A stretch of DNA of 64,000 nt from contig NZ_VAWE01000001.1 of NCBI RefSeq assembly GCF_005795905.1, forward strand, positions 8,249,501-8,313,500. The letters run 5' to 3'. The stretch is from Streptomyces marianii (GTDB lineage Bacteria > Actinomycetota > Actinomycetes > Streptomycetales > Streptomycetaceae). The translations under genes and the position numbers were made by a program. This document shows, piece after piece, positions 9,296 to 17,346 of this stretch; position 1 is the first letter of the stretch; each line of letters begins with the position of its first letter. The notes under the pieces are model-generated. The model was not told the DNA's origin and made no database searches. It was given only the letters and a program-made list of their open reading frames with translations.

Positions 9296-12004
9296 ATGTC
9301 CGGTCATCGCGACCGGTCGGAGCGTTTGTCGGGCAGCGCCTCCCGTGGGCGGCTGTTCGGCACTCCACGTATGCGCACCGTAGCCAGCCAGGTGTTCGTT
9401 CTGCAGGTGGCCGTCGTGGTGCTGCTCGTCGTCGCGGCCGTCGTGGCGTTGTTGCTGCAGTCACGGAGCGATGCGGAAGCGGCGGCACGTGACAGGTCCC
9501 TGGCCGTTGCTGAAACGTTTGCGCAGTCGCCCGGCACTCGACAGGCCCTGAAGAGCCCCGATCCGACCGAGTTGCTGCAGCCGCGCGCGGAGGCCGTGCG
9601 CAAGGCCACCGGTGTCGACTTCGTCGTCGTGACGAACACGGACGCGATCCGCTACACCCATCCCCTTCCCGACCGCATCGGCAACCGCTTCGTCGGCAAC
9701 ATCCAGCCCGCTCTCGACGGGGCCGTGGTCGTCGAGTGGATCACCGGCACCATCGGGCCCCTGGTGCAGGCGATCGTCCCGGTCGTCGACACCGACGGCA
9801 CCGTCATCGGTACCGTCACCTCCGGGGTCACCGTCGAGAACGTCAGCGGCACGGCGAACCAGCAGCTGCCCGTGGTGCTCGGCGCGGCCGGATCCGCCCT
9901 CATCCTCGCCACCGGCGGCACGGCCCTGATCAGCAGGCGGCTGCGGCGGCAGACGCACGGCCTGGGACCGACCGAGCTGTCCCGGATGTACGACCACCAC
10001 GACGCCGTTCTGCACGCCGTGCGCGAAGGGGTGATCGTCGTCGACGGCAACCGCCGGCTGGTGCTCGCCAACGACGAGGCGCGCCGGCTGCTCGGCCTGC
10101 CCCCGGACGCCGAGGGGCGGCCGGTGTCCGACCTCGGCATCACCCTCAGCATGGACGAACTGCTGGAGTCGGGGCGGACGGCCACCGACGAGGTGCACCT
10201 GGCCGGCGACCGGATGCTGGCGGTCAACCAGCGCTCGACGAGCCGGAACGGCGGGACGCCCGGCAGCGTGGCGACGCTTCGCGACACCACCGAGCTGCGG
10301 GAAGTCACCGGAAGGGCCGACGTCGCGCACTCGCGTCTCCGGCTCCTCTACGACGCAGGCCTGAGGATCGGCAGCACCCTCGACGTGGTACGGACCGCCG
10401 AGGAGCTGACGGACTTCGCGGTCCCGCGGTTCGCCGACTTCGCGACAGTGGACCTGCTGGACCAGGTCCTGCGCGGCGAGGAGCCGGTCAGCGCCGGTGC
10501 GGACGGTTATCCGATGCGCCGCATCGCCGTCTCCGGCGTCCGGAGCAATCCCCCGATCTACCCGCTGGACTCCTTGATCGACTTCGTTCCCGCCACTCCC
10601 CAGGCCACGGGCTTCCGCAGCGGCCGGGCGATCCTCGAGGCCGACATGACGACCTTCGCGGGCTGGCAGGAGCAGGATCCGGCGCGAGCCCGCAAGATGG
10701 TGCACTACGGACTGCATTCCATGATCAGCGTCCCGCTCCAGGCCAGGGGAGAGGTCCTCGGCGTGGCCACGTTCTGGAGGTCCGGGAAGCCCAAGCCGTT
10801 CGAGGACGGAGACGTGACCCTCGCCGAGGAGCTCGTCGCCCGCGCCGCACTGGCCATCGACAACGCCAGGCGCTACACGCGCGAGCACACCATGGCCGTC
10901 ACGCTCCAGCGCAGTCTGCTGCCCAGCGTGCTGCCCGGACACTCGGCCGTCGAGGTCGCCCACCGCTATCTGCCCGCCCACGCGGGCATGGGCGGCGTCG
11001 GCGGTGACTGGTTCGACGTCATCCAGCTCTCGGGCGCCCGGGTCGCCATGATCGTCGGCGATGTCGTCGGACACGGTCTGCACGCGGCGGCGACGATGGG
11101 CCGGCTGCGCACCGCGGTCCACAACTTCGCCACCCTCGACCTGTCACCGGACGAGCTGCTGTGGCATCTGGACGAGCTGGTCACCCGGATCGACCACGAG
11201 GAGTCCGGCAGCAGCGGGCGACCGGCGATCACGGGTGCCACCTGCCTCTACATGATCTACGACCCCATCTCCCGGGGATGTGTGATGGCACGAGCCGGGC
11301 ACCTCGAGCCCGCCCTCGTCCACCCTGACGGCAGCATCGATTTTCCCGAGCTGCCCGCGGCACCACCGCTCGGGCTCGGAGGGCTGCCCTTCGAGACCGC
11401 GGAGCGGCTGCTGCCCGAGGGCAGCCGGCTGGTGCTGTTCACCGACGGCCTCATCGAGAACCGCGAACGGGACATCGACGAGGGGCTGAGGATGCTGCGC
11501 GACGCGCTGGCCGCCGCCCCGCCCACCCCGGAGGGGACCTGCGGTGCGGTACTGGACGCGCTGCTTCCCGACCGCCCGAGCGACGACATAGCCCTGCTCG
11601 TCGCCCGCACCAGAGTGCTGGACAGGGAACGGGTCGCCGACTGGGACGTACCCGGAGATCCCTCGGCCGTCTCCGAGATGCGGGAGGCCGTGACGGAGAA
11701 ACTGGGGGCGTGGGGATTGGACGACCTGGTCTTCACCACCGAGCTGATCCTCAGCGAGCTCATCACCAACGCCATCCGCTACACCGCCGGGCCCATCAGA
11801 ATGCGGCTCGTTCGGGACCGCACGCTGATCTGCGAGGTGGCCGACTCCAGCAGCACCGCACCGCACCTGCGTCACGCGGCGACCATGGACGAGGGCGGCC
11901 GCGGGCTGTTCCTGGTGGCCCAGTTCGCGGAGCGCTGGGGAACCCGTTACACCACCGAGGGCAAGGTCATCTGGGCCGAACAACCACTGCCCGGCGAAGC
12001 GTGA
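9296..12004 (+). CDS. Cache-PAS-GAF-SpoIIE phosphatase with C-terminal HATPase (RsbU/RsbW-type fusion)
   Basis: A 902-residue multidomain sensor. Transmembrane helix 1 (about 23-50) and helix 2 (about 192-215) bracket an extracytoplasmic Cache-like sensor resembling those of DcuS/CitA. Then come a PAS domain (about 230-340), a GAF domain (350-525), a PP2C/SpoIIE serine phosphatase (545-765; metal ligands in GGDWFDV, GDVVGHG, FTDGL and DDIALLV) and a GHKL ATPase (775-900; N-box ELITNAIRYT, G box GRGLFLVAQ). Such fusions set the phosphorylation state of anti-sigma antagonists in response to an outside ligand. ATG 9296 is chosen; GTG 9281 and GTG 9266 are possible. No partner sigma factor is adjacent. 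Confidence 0.87.
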   Translation: MSGHRDRSERLSGSASRGRLFGTPRMRTVASQVFVLQVAVVVLLVVAAVVALLLQSRSDAEAAARDRSLAVAETFAQSPGTRQALKSPDPTELLQPRAEAVRKATGVDFVVVTNTDAIRYTHPLPDRIGNRFVGNIQPALDGAVVVEWITGTIGPLVQAIVPVVDTDGTVIGTVTSGVTVENVSGTANQQLPVVLGAAGSALILATGGTALISRRLRRQTHGLGPTELSRMYDHHDAVLHAVREGVIVVDGNRRLVLANDEARRLLGLPPDAEGRPVSDLGITLSMDELLESGRTATDEVHLAGDRMLAVNQRSTSRNGGTPGSVATLRDTTELREVTGRADVAHSRLRLLYDAGLRIGSTLDVVRTAEELTDFAVPRFADFATVDLLDQVLRGEEPVSAGADGYPMRRIAVSGVRSNPPIYPLDSLIDFVPATPQATGFRSGRAILEADMTTFAGWQEQDPARARKMVHYGLHSMISVPLQARGEVLGVATFWRSGKPKPFEDGDVTLAEELVARAALAIDNARRYTREHTMAVTLQRSLLPSVLPGHSAVEVAHRYLPAHAGMGGVGGDWFDVIQLSGARVAMIVGDVVGHGLHAAATMGRLRTAVHNFATLDLSPDELLWHLDELVTRIDHEESGSSGRPAITGATCLYMIYDPISRGCVMARAGHLEPALVHPDGSIDFPELPAAPPLGLGGLPFETAERLLPEGSRLVLFTDGLIENRERDIDEGLRMLRDALAAAPPTPEGTCGAVLDALLPDRPSDDIALLVARTRVLDRERVADWDVPGDPSAVSEMREAVTEKLGAWGLDDLVFTTELILSELITNAIRYTAGPIRMRLVRDRTLICEVADSSSTAPHLRHAATMDEGGRGLFLVAQFAERWGTRYTTEGKVIWAEQPLPGEA

Positions 12005-12754
12005 CGGCGGCACGGCACCGAGCCCGATCAGGGCTCCCCAGGGCGACCTCCACACGCGGTACCCGTCCGGGTCCGCCCGCCACCCGACCGGGGCGGGCGT
12101 CCGGACAGCCCGGTGCGGCGGACAGCGGGCACCGCGGTGCGCAGTTGCCTCCGCGCGACCGGCGCACGCTGTACGGCGGAAGTCTCCGCCCCAGCGCACC
12201 CTCCCGGAGTGACGGCGGGCATCGTGACCCGTTCGGCCAGGTCATGCCGCAGGGCGAGCGTGGTCGTGGTGCGACAGGGCACCAGCCGGGCCGTTCTGCC
12301 GACGGGTTGAGACCGCGAACCTCCTTCAACAGCACGGAAGTCCCGTGCGTTGCGGCCGCCCACCCGCATGAGCCGCCCACCCGCATGACCTGAGGCGCCC
12401 GATCCGCGCCGCGCGGAAAGTGCCCAACGATCAGCGGTGCCAACGCAACGGACGAGATCCTCAAATTTTCCTCAGATGTGCGATGTGCTGTGCCTCACGT
12501 CAGTATCGTGCGGCTACCACCGCGGGGGTGCAGGGACACCGATTCCCTGACCAAGCGAGTGTGCTGCGCACATGAGGCCGCATCAACGAGTCGAAGGGAG
12601 CAGCCGGCCGGTGCCGCATGGCCCAGCGGGATCCGAAGAGGGGCGGTGCGGGTACTGCCCCTGCGAGCGCCGTGCCACAGCCGGTACCGGGAGCGCCGAT
12701 GAGGCGGTCTCGGTTGCCACGTTCCCGTCCAGCAATCGGTCGAAGGGTTTACGC
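12005..12754. other. Intergenic region, no gene recognised
   Basis: About 750 bases. It includes a near-perfect 17-bp tandem repeat around 12357-12390 (unit close to GCCGCCCACCCGCATGA) and a locally AT-rich patch (12460-12485, ATTTTCCTCAGATG) that could be the promoter of the following lipoprotein gene. No frame has a convincing start plus family match. Confidence 0.4.
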
Positions 12755-13642
12755 ATGCGGTATCGCAAATCAGTTGCTGTGGGAATTCTTTGCATCTTGC
12801 CGACTACCTCTTCGTGTGGTTCCGATGACGACACCGGCGGCCGAGCGTCGGGGCTGCCCGCATATCCGGTCACTCCGGAAGTGATGGTTGACTCTCCCGT
12901 GTTCAAACGCGCCAAGAGGGAGGGCAAGATCGTTATCGGCTCCAAGGACGACCAGCCATTCCTCGCCTCTGTGGATGCGAACGGAGATCGGTCCGGCTTC
13001 GATATCGAGGTGGCCAGGATGGTGGCGGCCGACCTTGGTTTCTCTGCCGACCAGATCGAGTTCAGGACGGTCCGCTCCGACTCCCGCGAAGAGGCCATCG
13101 CCCGAGGCGACGTCGACCTCTACGTCGGCACGTACACCATGAACGCAGAACGCATGAAGAAGGTGGACTTCGCGGGTCCGTACCACTTGGCAGGCGCGGA
13201 TCTGCTGGTCCGGATGACCGAGATGCAGATCGATGGCCCCCAGGCTCTCAAGGGCAAGAAAGTCTGCTCGGTGAGCGGGTCCACTCCCCTGCAGGAGATC
13301 AGGAAGCCGAACTATGGTGCCATAGCGGTCGAACTTCAGAGTTACCCCGAGTGTGTGCGTCAACTGCTCGACGAGAAGGTCGATGCGGTCACTACTGACG
13401 ATGCGATTCTCATGGGTTACGCCGCTCAGCATCTGCTGAAGATACGGGTCGTGGGTGCGCCGTTCACGAAGGAGCCCTACGGGATCGGCATGAAGAAGGG
13501 TGACCGGGCCCTGAGAGACGCAGTCAACGATGCACTCGAAGTCCATCGCGACAACGGAGACATCGAGGAGGCCTTTCTCGCGACCCTGGGCCGGTCGGGG
13601 TCCTCGTACGGGACCCCTCCGCCGCTTCAGCGCTACCCCTGA
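12755..13642 (+). CDS. Extracellular solute-binding lipoprotein, family 3 (amino-acid type)
   Basis: ATG 12755 is preceded by AAGGG. The 295-residue product has an n-region RYRK, a hydrophobic core and a weak lipobox ending at Cys21 (TSSC), so it is probably anchored outside the membrane. The body is a periplasmic-binding-protein-like II fold of SBP family 3: IVIGSKDDQPFL, GFDIEVARMVAADLGF, GDVDLYVGTYTMNAERMKKVDF and YGIGMKKGD match glutamate/polar amino-acid binding proteins of the GluB type. No permease or ATPase gene is nearby, so it may serve a distant transporter or act as a sensor input for the response regulator that follows. Confidence 0.85.
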   Translation: MRYRKSVAVGILCILPTTSSCGSDDDTGGRASGLPAYPVTPEVMVDSPVFKRAKREGKIVIGSKDDQPFLASVDANGDRSGFDIEVARMVAADLGFSADQIEFRTVRSDSREEAIARGDVDLYVGTYTMNAERMKKVDFAGPYHLAGADLLVRMTEMQIDGPQALKGKKVCSVSGSTPLQEIRKPNYGAIAVELQSYPECVRQLLDEKVDAVTTDDAILMGYAAQHLLKIRVVGAPFTKEPYGIGMKKGDRALRDAVNDALEVHRDNGDIEEAFLATLGRSGSSYGTPPPLQRYP

Positions 13643-13910
13643 CCGCGACGAGTCGCACACGACCGTCGATCTGTGGTGACGCCGCGCGGATGACACCACG
13701 GACCTGAGCGGCATTTGAGGATCGTCAGCCGATCCATCGGCATCAACCCGGCCGGGCCCAAGAACTACCCTTCGGTAGGTCAGAACGGAACTGTTGGTCA
13801 GTCAGTCGAAAGTGTCCGCGATGCGGATGACGTCTTGACGCGGCATGCGAAGTCGGAGTGAATTCGCCCCACTGCATCGCCGAACGACTGACAAATGCCA
13901 GGGAGCCGGG

Positions 13911-14603
13911 ATGAGACTTCTACTCGTCGAGGACGACCACCATGTCGCTGCCGCGGTGTCCGCGATCCTCACCCATCACGGATTCGAGGTGGTCCACGCC
14001 GGTAGCGGCAAAGCGGCCATGCAGACACTGCTGACGAACGATGTCGCCCCCTTCGACGTCATCCTGCTCGACCTGGGTTTGCCCGACCAGGACGGCTACG
14101 AGGTGTGCGGCAGAATCCGAAGATGGACCAGCACTCCGGTGATCATGGTCACGGCACGCTCCGACATCGGGTCCCGGATACACGGCCTCAACCGTGGAGC
14201 CGACGACTACGTCGTGAAGCCGTACAACACCAGGGAACTCATCGCACGTATCCACGCCGTCAGTCGGAGGACCGCCCCATCGAGTGACGGTGAGGTGCCG
14301 CATGGGAGTGATCTGCGCTTCGGCACCGTACGAATCGAGCTGACATCCCGCCGGGTGAGTGTGGCCGGTACGGCGGTGCATCTGACCCGCAAGGAATTCG
14401 ACCTCCTGGCGTTGCTGGCACAGCGGCCCGGCGTCGTCTTCCGGAGGGAGCAGATCATCAGCGAGGTGTGGGAGAGCCGTTGGGAGGGCGCGGAGCGCAC
14501 CCTCGAGGTGCATGTGGCGTCCCTGCGTTCCAAACTGCGGACGTCTACCCTCATCGAGGTGGTCCGCGGGGTCGGATACCGTCTCGCTGCCCCGTCTGCA
14601 TAG
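13911..14603 (+). CDS. OmpR/PhoB-family response regulator (orphan)
   Basis: A 230-residue regulator starting at ATG 13911 with GGGAG upstream. The receiver domain (1-118) has the acidic pair VEDD, phosphoacceptor Asp54 (ILLDLGLP), the switch Thr in MVTARS and the Lys in VVKPYN. The DNA-binding winged helix (about 135-230) has VHLTRKEFDLLALLA and VVRGVGYRL. No histidine kinase gene follows; about 240 bases further on lies IS debris. A short frame from GTG 14634 (reading RAAALSYRMLAPTVSL) could be the N-terminus of a lost kinase. Confidence 0.88.
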   Translation: MRLLLVEDDHHVAAAVSAILTHHGFEVVHAGSGKAAMQTLLTNDVAPFDVILLDLGLPDQDGYEVCGRIRRWTSTPVIMVTARSDIGSRIHGLNRGADDYVVKPYNTRELIARIHAVSRRTAPSSDGEVPHGSDLRFGTVRIELTSRRVSVAGTAVHLTRKEFDLLALLAQRPGVVFRREQIISEVWESRWEGAERTLEVHVASLRSKLRTSTLIEVVRGVGYRLAAPSA

Positions 14604-14844
14604 GGCCCCGCACTCTCCAGGTGGATCCATGACGTGCGTGCCGCCGCCCTGTCCTACCGCATGCTTGCGCCAACGGTCTCGCTCGACGTGAGGCCGTCGA
14701 CGCCGGCCCACCTTCCCGCACCACAACGTCGGAAGCAGAGACCGCGCCGCTGTTCGGCTTCCGCTCGTGGCTGACGACATCCGACCGGATGCCGGCACTC
14801 CCGGGGCCGGAGGCCGCAGGGGTGAAGGCCGCAGAGGTGAAGGC

Positions 14845-15279
14845 GAACTGGAACGGATCACCGCGGGCGGACCGGACGAACTCGAAGAACAGCTGGCCGA
14901 GCAGCCGGCGAAGGTGTGCGCCGAGCGGGACGAACTCGCCGTCGCCGAACGTGTCCTCGAGCCGGTGAGCCGGCAGCTCGCCAACGAGCGCGCCTCGGTC
15001 GGGCCGTCGCCGGGGCAGTTGGGCGGCCGGGCGGTGATGCTGATCCCGCACCGCGAGCCGGGCGTAGGGGAGACCATGCTTCCGCCGGACGATCAGCGAA
15101 TCCTCGCTGCCGTGCGGCAGGCTGCTGGACCGGTCATGGCCGGGAGGTCGGCGAGGTGCTGGGGGTGGACACCAGTGTGCGGAGCAGGCTGGAGCCGCTT
15201 CGGGGTAAACCGGTCAGGCTGAGCGATCGCGGCCGGCCCGCGGAAGGCGCCCGACGGTCGGTTCACCACCCGTCCGTGA
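14845..15279 (+). pseudogene. Decayed copy of the IS accessory (coiled-coil/winged-helix) gene
   Basis: The plus strand reads LERITAGGPDELEEQL, AERDELAVAERVLEPVSRQLA, GGRAVMLIPHREPG and PPDDQRILAAVRQAAGPV. It then continues in a second frame (GREVGEVLGVDTSVRSRLEPLRGK) and a third (RKAPDGRFTTRP, stop at 15277-15279). This aligns end to end with the intact gene at 63311-63763 and with the broken copy at 45609. At least two frameshifts and loss of the start make it a pseudogene. The transposase that normally follows is missing here. Confidence 0.75.
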
Positions 15280-15379
15280 ACGGGCCCAGCGCGACCGTAA
15301 CCGGGTTGCCCCGGCGGCCGTTGCAACGGGCACCCACGACAACACCGCACCGCCGCCCGCCACGGCTACATCCCGACCG

Positions 15380-15442
15380 TGAGATCGCATGGCGGAGGAT
15401 CATCCTCGTACCGGACCTGCTCGGATGACTCCGACGTCGCAG
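15380..15442 (+). repeat. Diverged copy of an intergenic repeat
   Basis: The stretch from GAGATCGCATGGCGGAGGAT through CTCGGATGACTCCGACGTCG resembles 25146-25210 (GCATCGCAAGGCGGAGAGTC through CTCGGATGATTCGACAACGC) in order and spacing, with scattered substitutions. It is followed by a GC hairpin (CCGTGCCCGAAGGGCCACGG, about 15448-15468). Confidence 0.45.
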
Positions 15443-15526
15443 CGTGGGGGGCCTCCCGTGCCCGAAGGGCCACGGGGGGAGTGGGTGCCAGGCGCCGCGG
15501 GCCGGGACGGACTTCCGCAGCACGCT

Positions 15527-15880
15527 CTAGCGGGCCGCCGCGGGCGTCTGTGCCGTACGGCGACGCGCACGCACGTCACGGGCCCATACGCAGAGGGCCC
15601 CGGCGAGCCAGCACAGCATGACGGCCCGCCCCGAGGGCGCCTCGGTGAACGCGCCGGTGACGGCGCCCACGGCAGGACCGGCGACGAGCGCCGCGGCGGC
15701 CAAGCGGTCCCTCCCGCGCCACCACACGAGCAGGAGCCGGACGAACGCGGCCCATTCCGCGTAGGCCTCGATCAGCCGTGCTCGAGCGCTCCAGTCCGGG
15801 GCGAACCCCAGCGAAACGGTCACGCACACCAGGGCGACGACGCCCACGACGCGCGTTCGAACTCGGGAATCCGAGAACAC
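15527..15880 (-). CDS. Small membrane protein (117 aa)
   Basis: GTG 15880 is chosen because GGAG lies six bases upstream; a TTG at 15892 has no ribosome binding site. The protein has an N-terminal helix (about 9-27), an amphipathic middle with paired Trp (LLLVWWRGRDRL), and hydrophobic segments about 60-80 and 86-100, then an Arg-rich tail. It looks like one of the small Streptomyces membrane proteins without known function. It is transcribed away from the ribose operon and may share its upstream region. Confidence 0.6.
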   Translation of the reverse strand: MFSDSRVRTRVVGVVALVCVTVSLGFAPDWSARARLIEAYAEWAAFVRLLLVWWRGRDRLAAAALVAGPAVGAVTGAFTEAPSGRAVMLCWLAGALCVWARDVRARRRTAQTPAAAR

Positions 15881-16230
15881 GGGGCTCTCCAAGGATGTCG
15901 GTGGCGGAGGGGATCCTGCAGTGCGGACCCGTCTCCTCTCGCGCCGTTGCGGTTGCGTGCCAGTCAGGACGCGAGCCTACGCGGCCGAATCTGATCCTTG
16001 CCCGGCGCCCCGGCACCGGAGCCATGGAGTGCTCCAAGGGCGTCCGGCGGAGAGTGGCCGACGCGGCAGGTCCGGGTGGCGCAGTGCAGCTCGCGCCGGA
16101 TGCGGTGCCGCCGCAGCGACAGGAGCATCGCGCGTTTGCGTTGCACGCCACCCCGCCTCTGTGCGGCAGGACCGCGACGGCGGGGTCACGATCCGGTCTC
16201 GTCCTTCAGCACCCTCTTGCCGACCCCTTG
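15881..16230. other. Upstream region of the ribose operon
   Basis: About 350 bases between the divergent small membrane protein gene and the first LacI operator. It must contain the operon promoter near its right end. No gene is supported. Confidence 0.5.
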
Positions 16231-16244
16231 TGTAATCGATTCCA
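16231..16244 (+). promoter_or_regulatory. LacI-type operator 1 of the ribose operon
   Basis: TGTAATCGATTCCA fits the LacI-family half-site consensus TGnAAnCGnTTnCA around a central CG. An identical 14-mer lies 33 bases downstream, about three helical turns, on the same DNA face. Both precede the regulator gene, which points to autoregulation of the whole operon. Confidence 0.8.
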
Positions 16245-16263
16245 ATCGTCCCTGCGCAGATCA

Positions 16264-16277
16264 TGTAATCGATTCCA
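16264..16277 (+). promoter_or_regulatory. LacI-type operator 2 of the ribose operon
   Basis: Second identical copy of TGTAATCGATTCCA, 32 bases before the regulator's start codon. The pair would allow cooperative binding of one regulator tetramer or two dimers and would block transcription of the operon when ribose is absent. Confidence 0.8.
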
Positions 16278-16308
16278 CGCGTCATTCCACAAGAGAGGTG
16301 GACCAGCG

Positions 16309-17346
16309 ATGGCGAGTATCAAGGACGTCGCCGCCGAGGCGGGCGTCTCCGTCGCCACGGTCTCGCGTGTCCTGAACGACCATCCGTCGGTCAGTGCGGA
16401 AGCACGTTCGCGCGTGCTGGCCGCCGTCGAGACGCTGGGCTACCGCCCGAACGCCGTCGCCCGTTCCTTGCGTACCGACCAGACCCACACCCTCGGCCTG
16501 GTCATCAGTGATGTGCTCAACCCGTACTTCACCGAGCTGGCCCGCTCCGTCGAGGAAGAGGCCCGCGCGCTCGGCTACAGCGTGATCATCGGGAACGCCG
16601 ACGAGCGGCCCGACCTCCAGGACCACCATGTCCGGAACCTGCTGGACCGCCGTATCGACGGCCTCCTCGTCTCCCCCACCGACGGTGGCTCTCCGCTGAT
16701 GCTGGACGCCGCTCGCGCGGGGACGCCGATGGTGTTCGTGGACCGGTGGATCCCGGGTGTGGACGTGCCCGTGGTGCGTGCGGACGGCCGGGCGGCCGTA
16801 CGGGACCTGGTCGCACATCTGCACAGCCTCGGGCACCGGCGCCTCGCGATCATCGCGGGACCCGCCGCGACCACGACCGGACGGGAGCGCGTGGAGGCCT
16901 TCAGGGAGGCGCTCTGCGCGTACGGTCTCGACCTACCCGACGCCTACATAGGGCAGGGTGACTTCCAGGCCGAGAGCGGGCGCCGGGTCACCGAGGGCCT
17001 CCTCGACCTGCCCGAGCCCCCCGAGGTCGTCTTCGCGGCCGACAACCTGATGGCTCTCGGCGCCCTGGACGCCGTGCGCGCGCGTGGGATGCGTGTTCCC
17101 GACGACCTCGCGCTCGCCGCCTTCGACGACATCCGGTGGTTCGTGCACACCGATCCGCCGATCACCGCCATCGCCCAGCCCACCGGCGAACTGGGGCGCG
17201 CCGCGGTGCGCGCGCTGGTCGCCCGGATCGAGGGGCGGCCGGGCGAGTCCGTAACCCTCTCCGCCCGTCTCGTCGTGCGCCGTTCGTGCGGCGCGCCCCC
17301 TTCAGCCGTACCGCCCCCGTCCCCCGTACGAAGGAGTATGTCGTGA
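16309..17346 (+). CDS. LacI-family repressor of the ribose operon
   Basis: ATG 16309 follows GAGAGGTGG. The 345-residue protein has the LacI helix-turn-helix and hinge at residues 1-55 (IKDVAAEAGVSVATVSRVLN; YRPNAVARSLRT), then a periplasmic-binding-protein-like effector domain (about 62-330) including LGLVISDVLNPYF and VPDDLALAAFDDIRWF. It probably binds ribose or a phosphorylated derivative and releases the two TGTAATCGATTCCA operators just upstream. The stop overlaps the start of the next gene by four bases (GTGA), so the repressor is the first gene of the operon it controls. A C-terminal Pro/Ser tail (about 325-345) is extra. Confidence 0.92.
   Translation: MASIKDVAAEAGVSVATVSRVLNDHPSVSAEARSRVLAAVETLGYRPNAVARSLRTDQTHTLGLVISDVLNPYFTELARSVEEEARALGYSVIIGNADERPDLQDHHVRNLLDRRIDGLLVSPTDGGSPLMLDAARAGTPMVFVDRWIPGVDVPVVRADGRAAVRDLVAHLHSLGHRRLAIIAGPAATTTGRERVEAFREALCAYGLDLPDAYIGQGDFQAESGRRVTEGLLDLPEPPEVVFAADNLMALGALDAVRARGMRVPDDLALAAFDDIRWFVHTDPPITAIAQPTGELGRAAVRALVARIEGRPGESVTLSARLVVRRSCGAPPSAVPPPSPVRRSMS

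Noticed and set aside
9461..11122. Long open frame on the minus strand opposite the SpoIIE gene
   Set aside because: It is a mirror of a GC-rich real gene; no family motif, low-complexity composition and no ribosome binding site.
12028..12369. Minus-strand 113-codon frame
   Set aside because: No ribosome binding site, no family; probably chance in GC-rich DNA.
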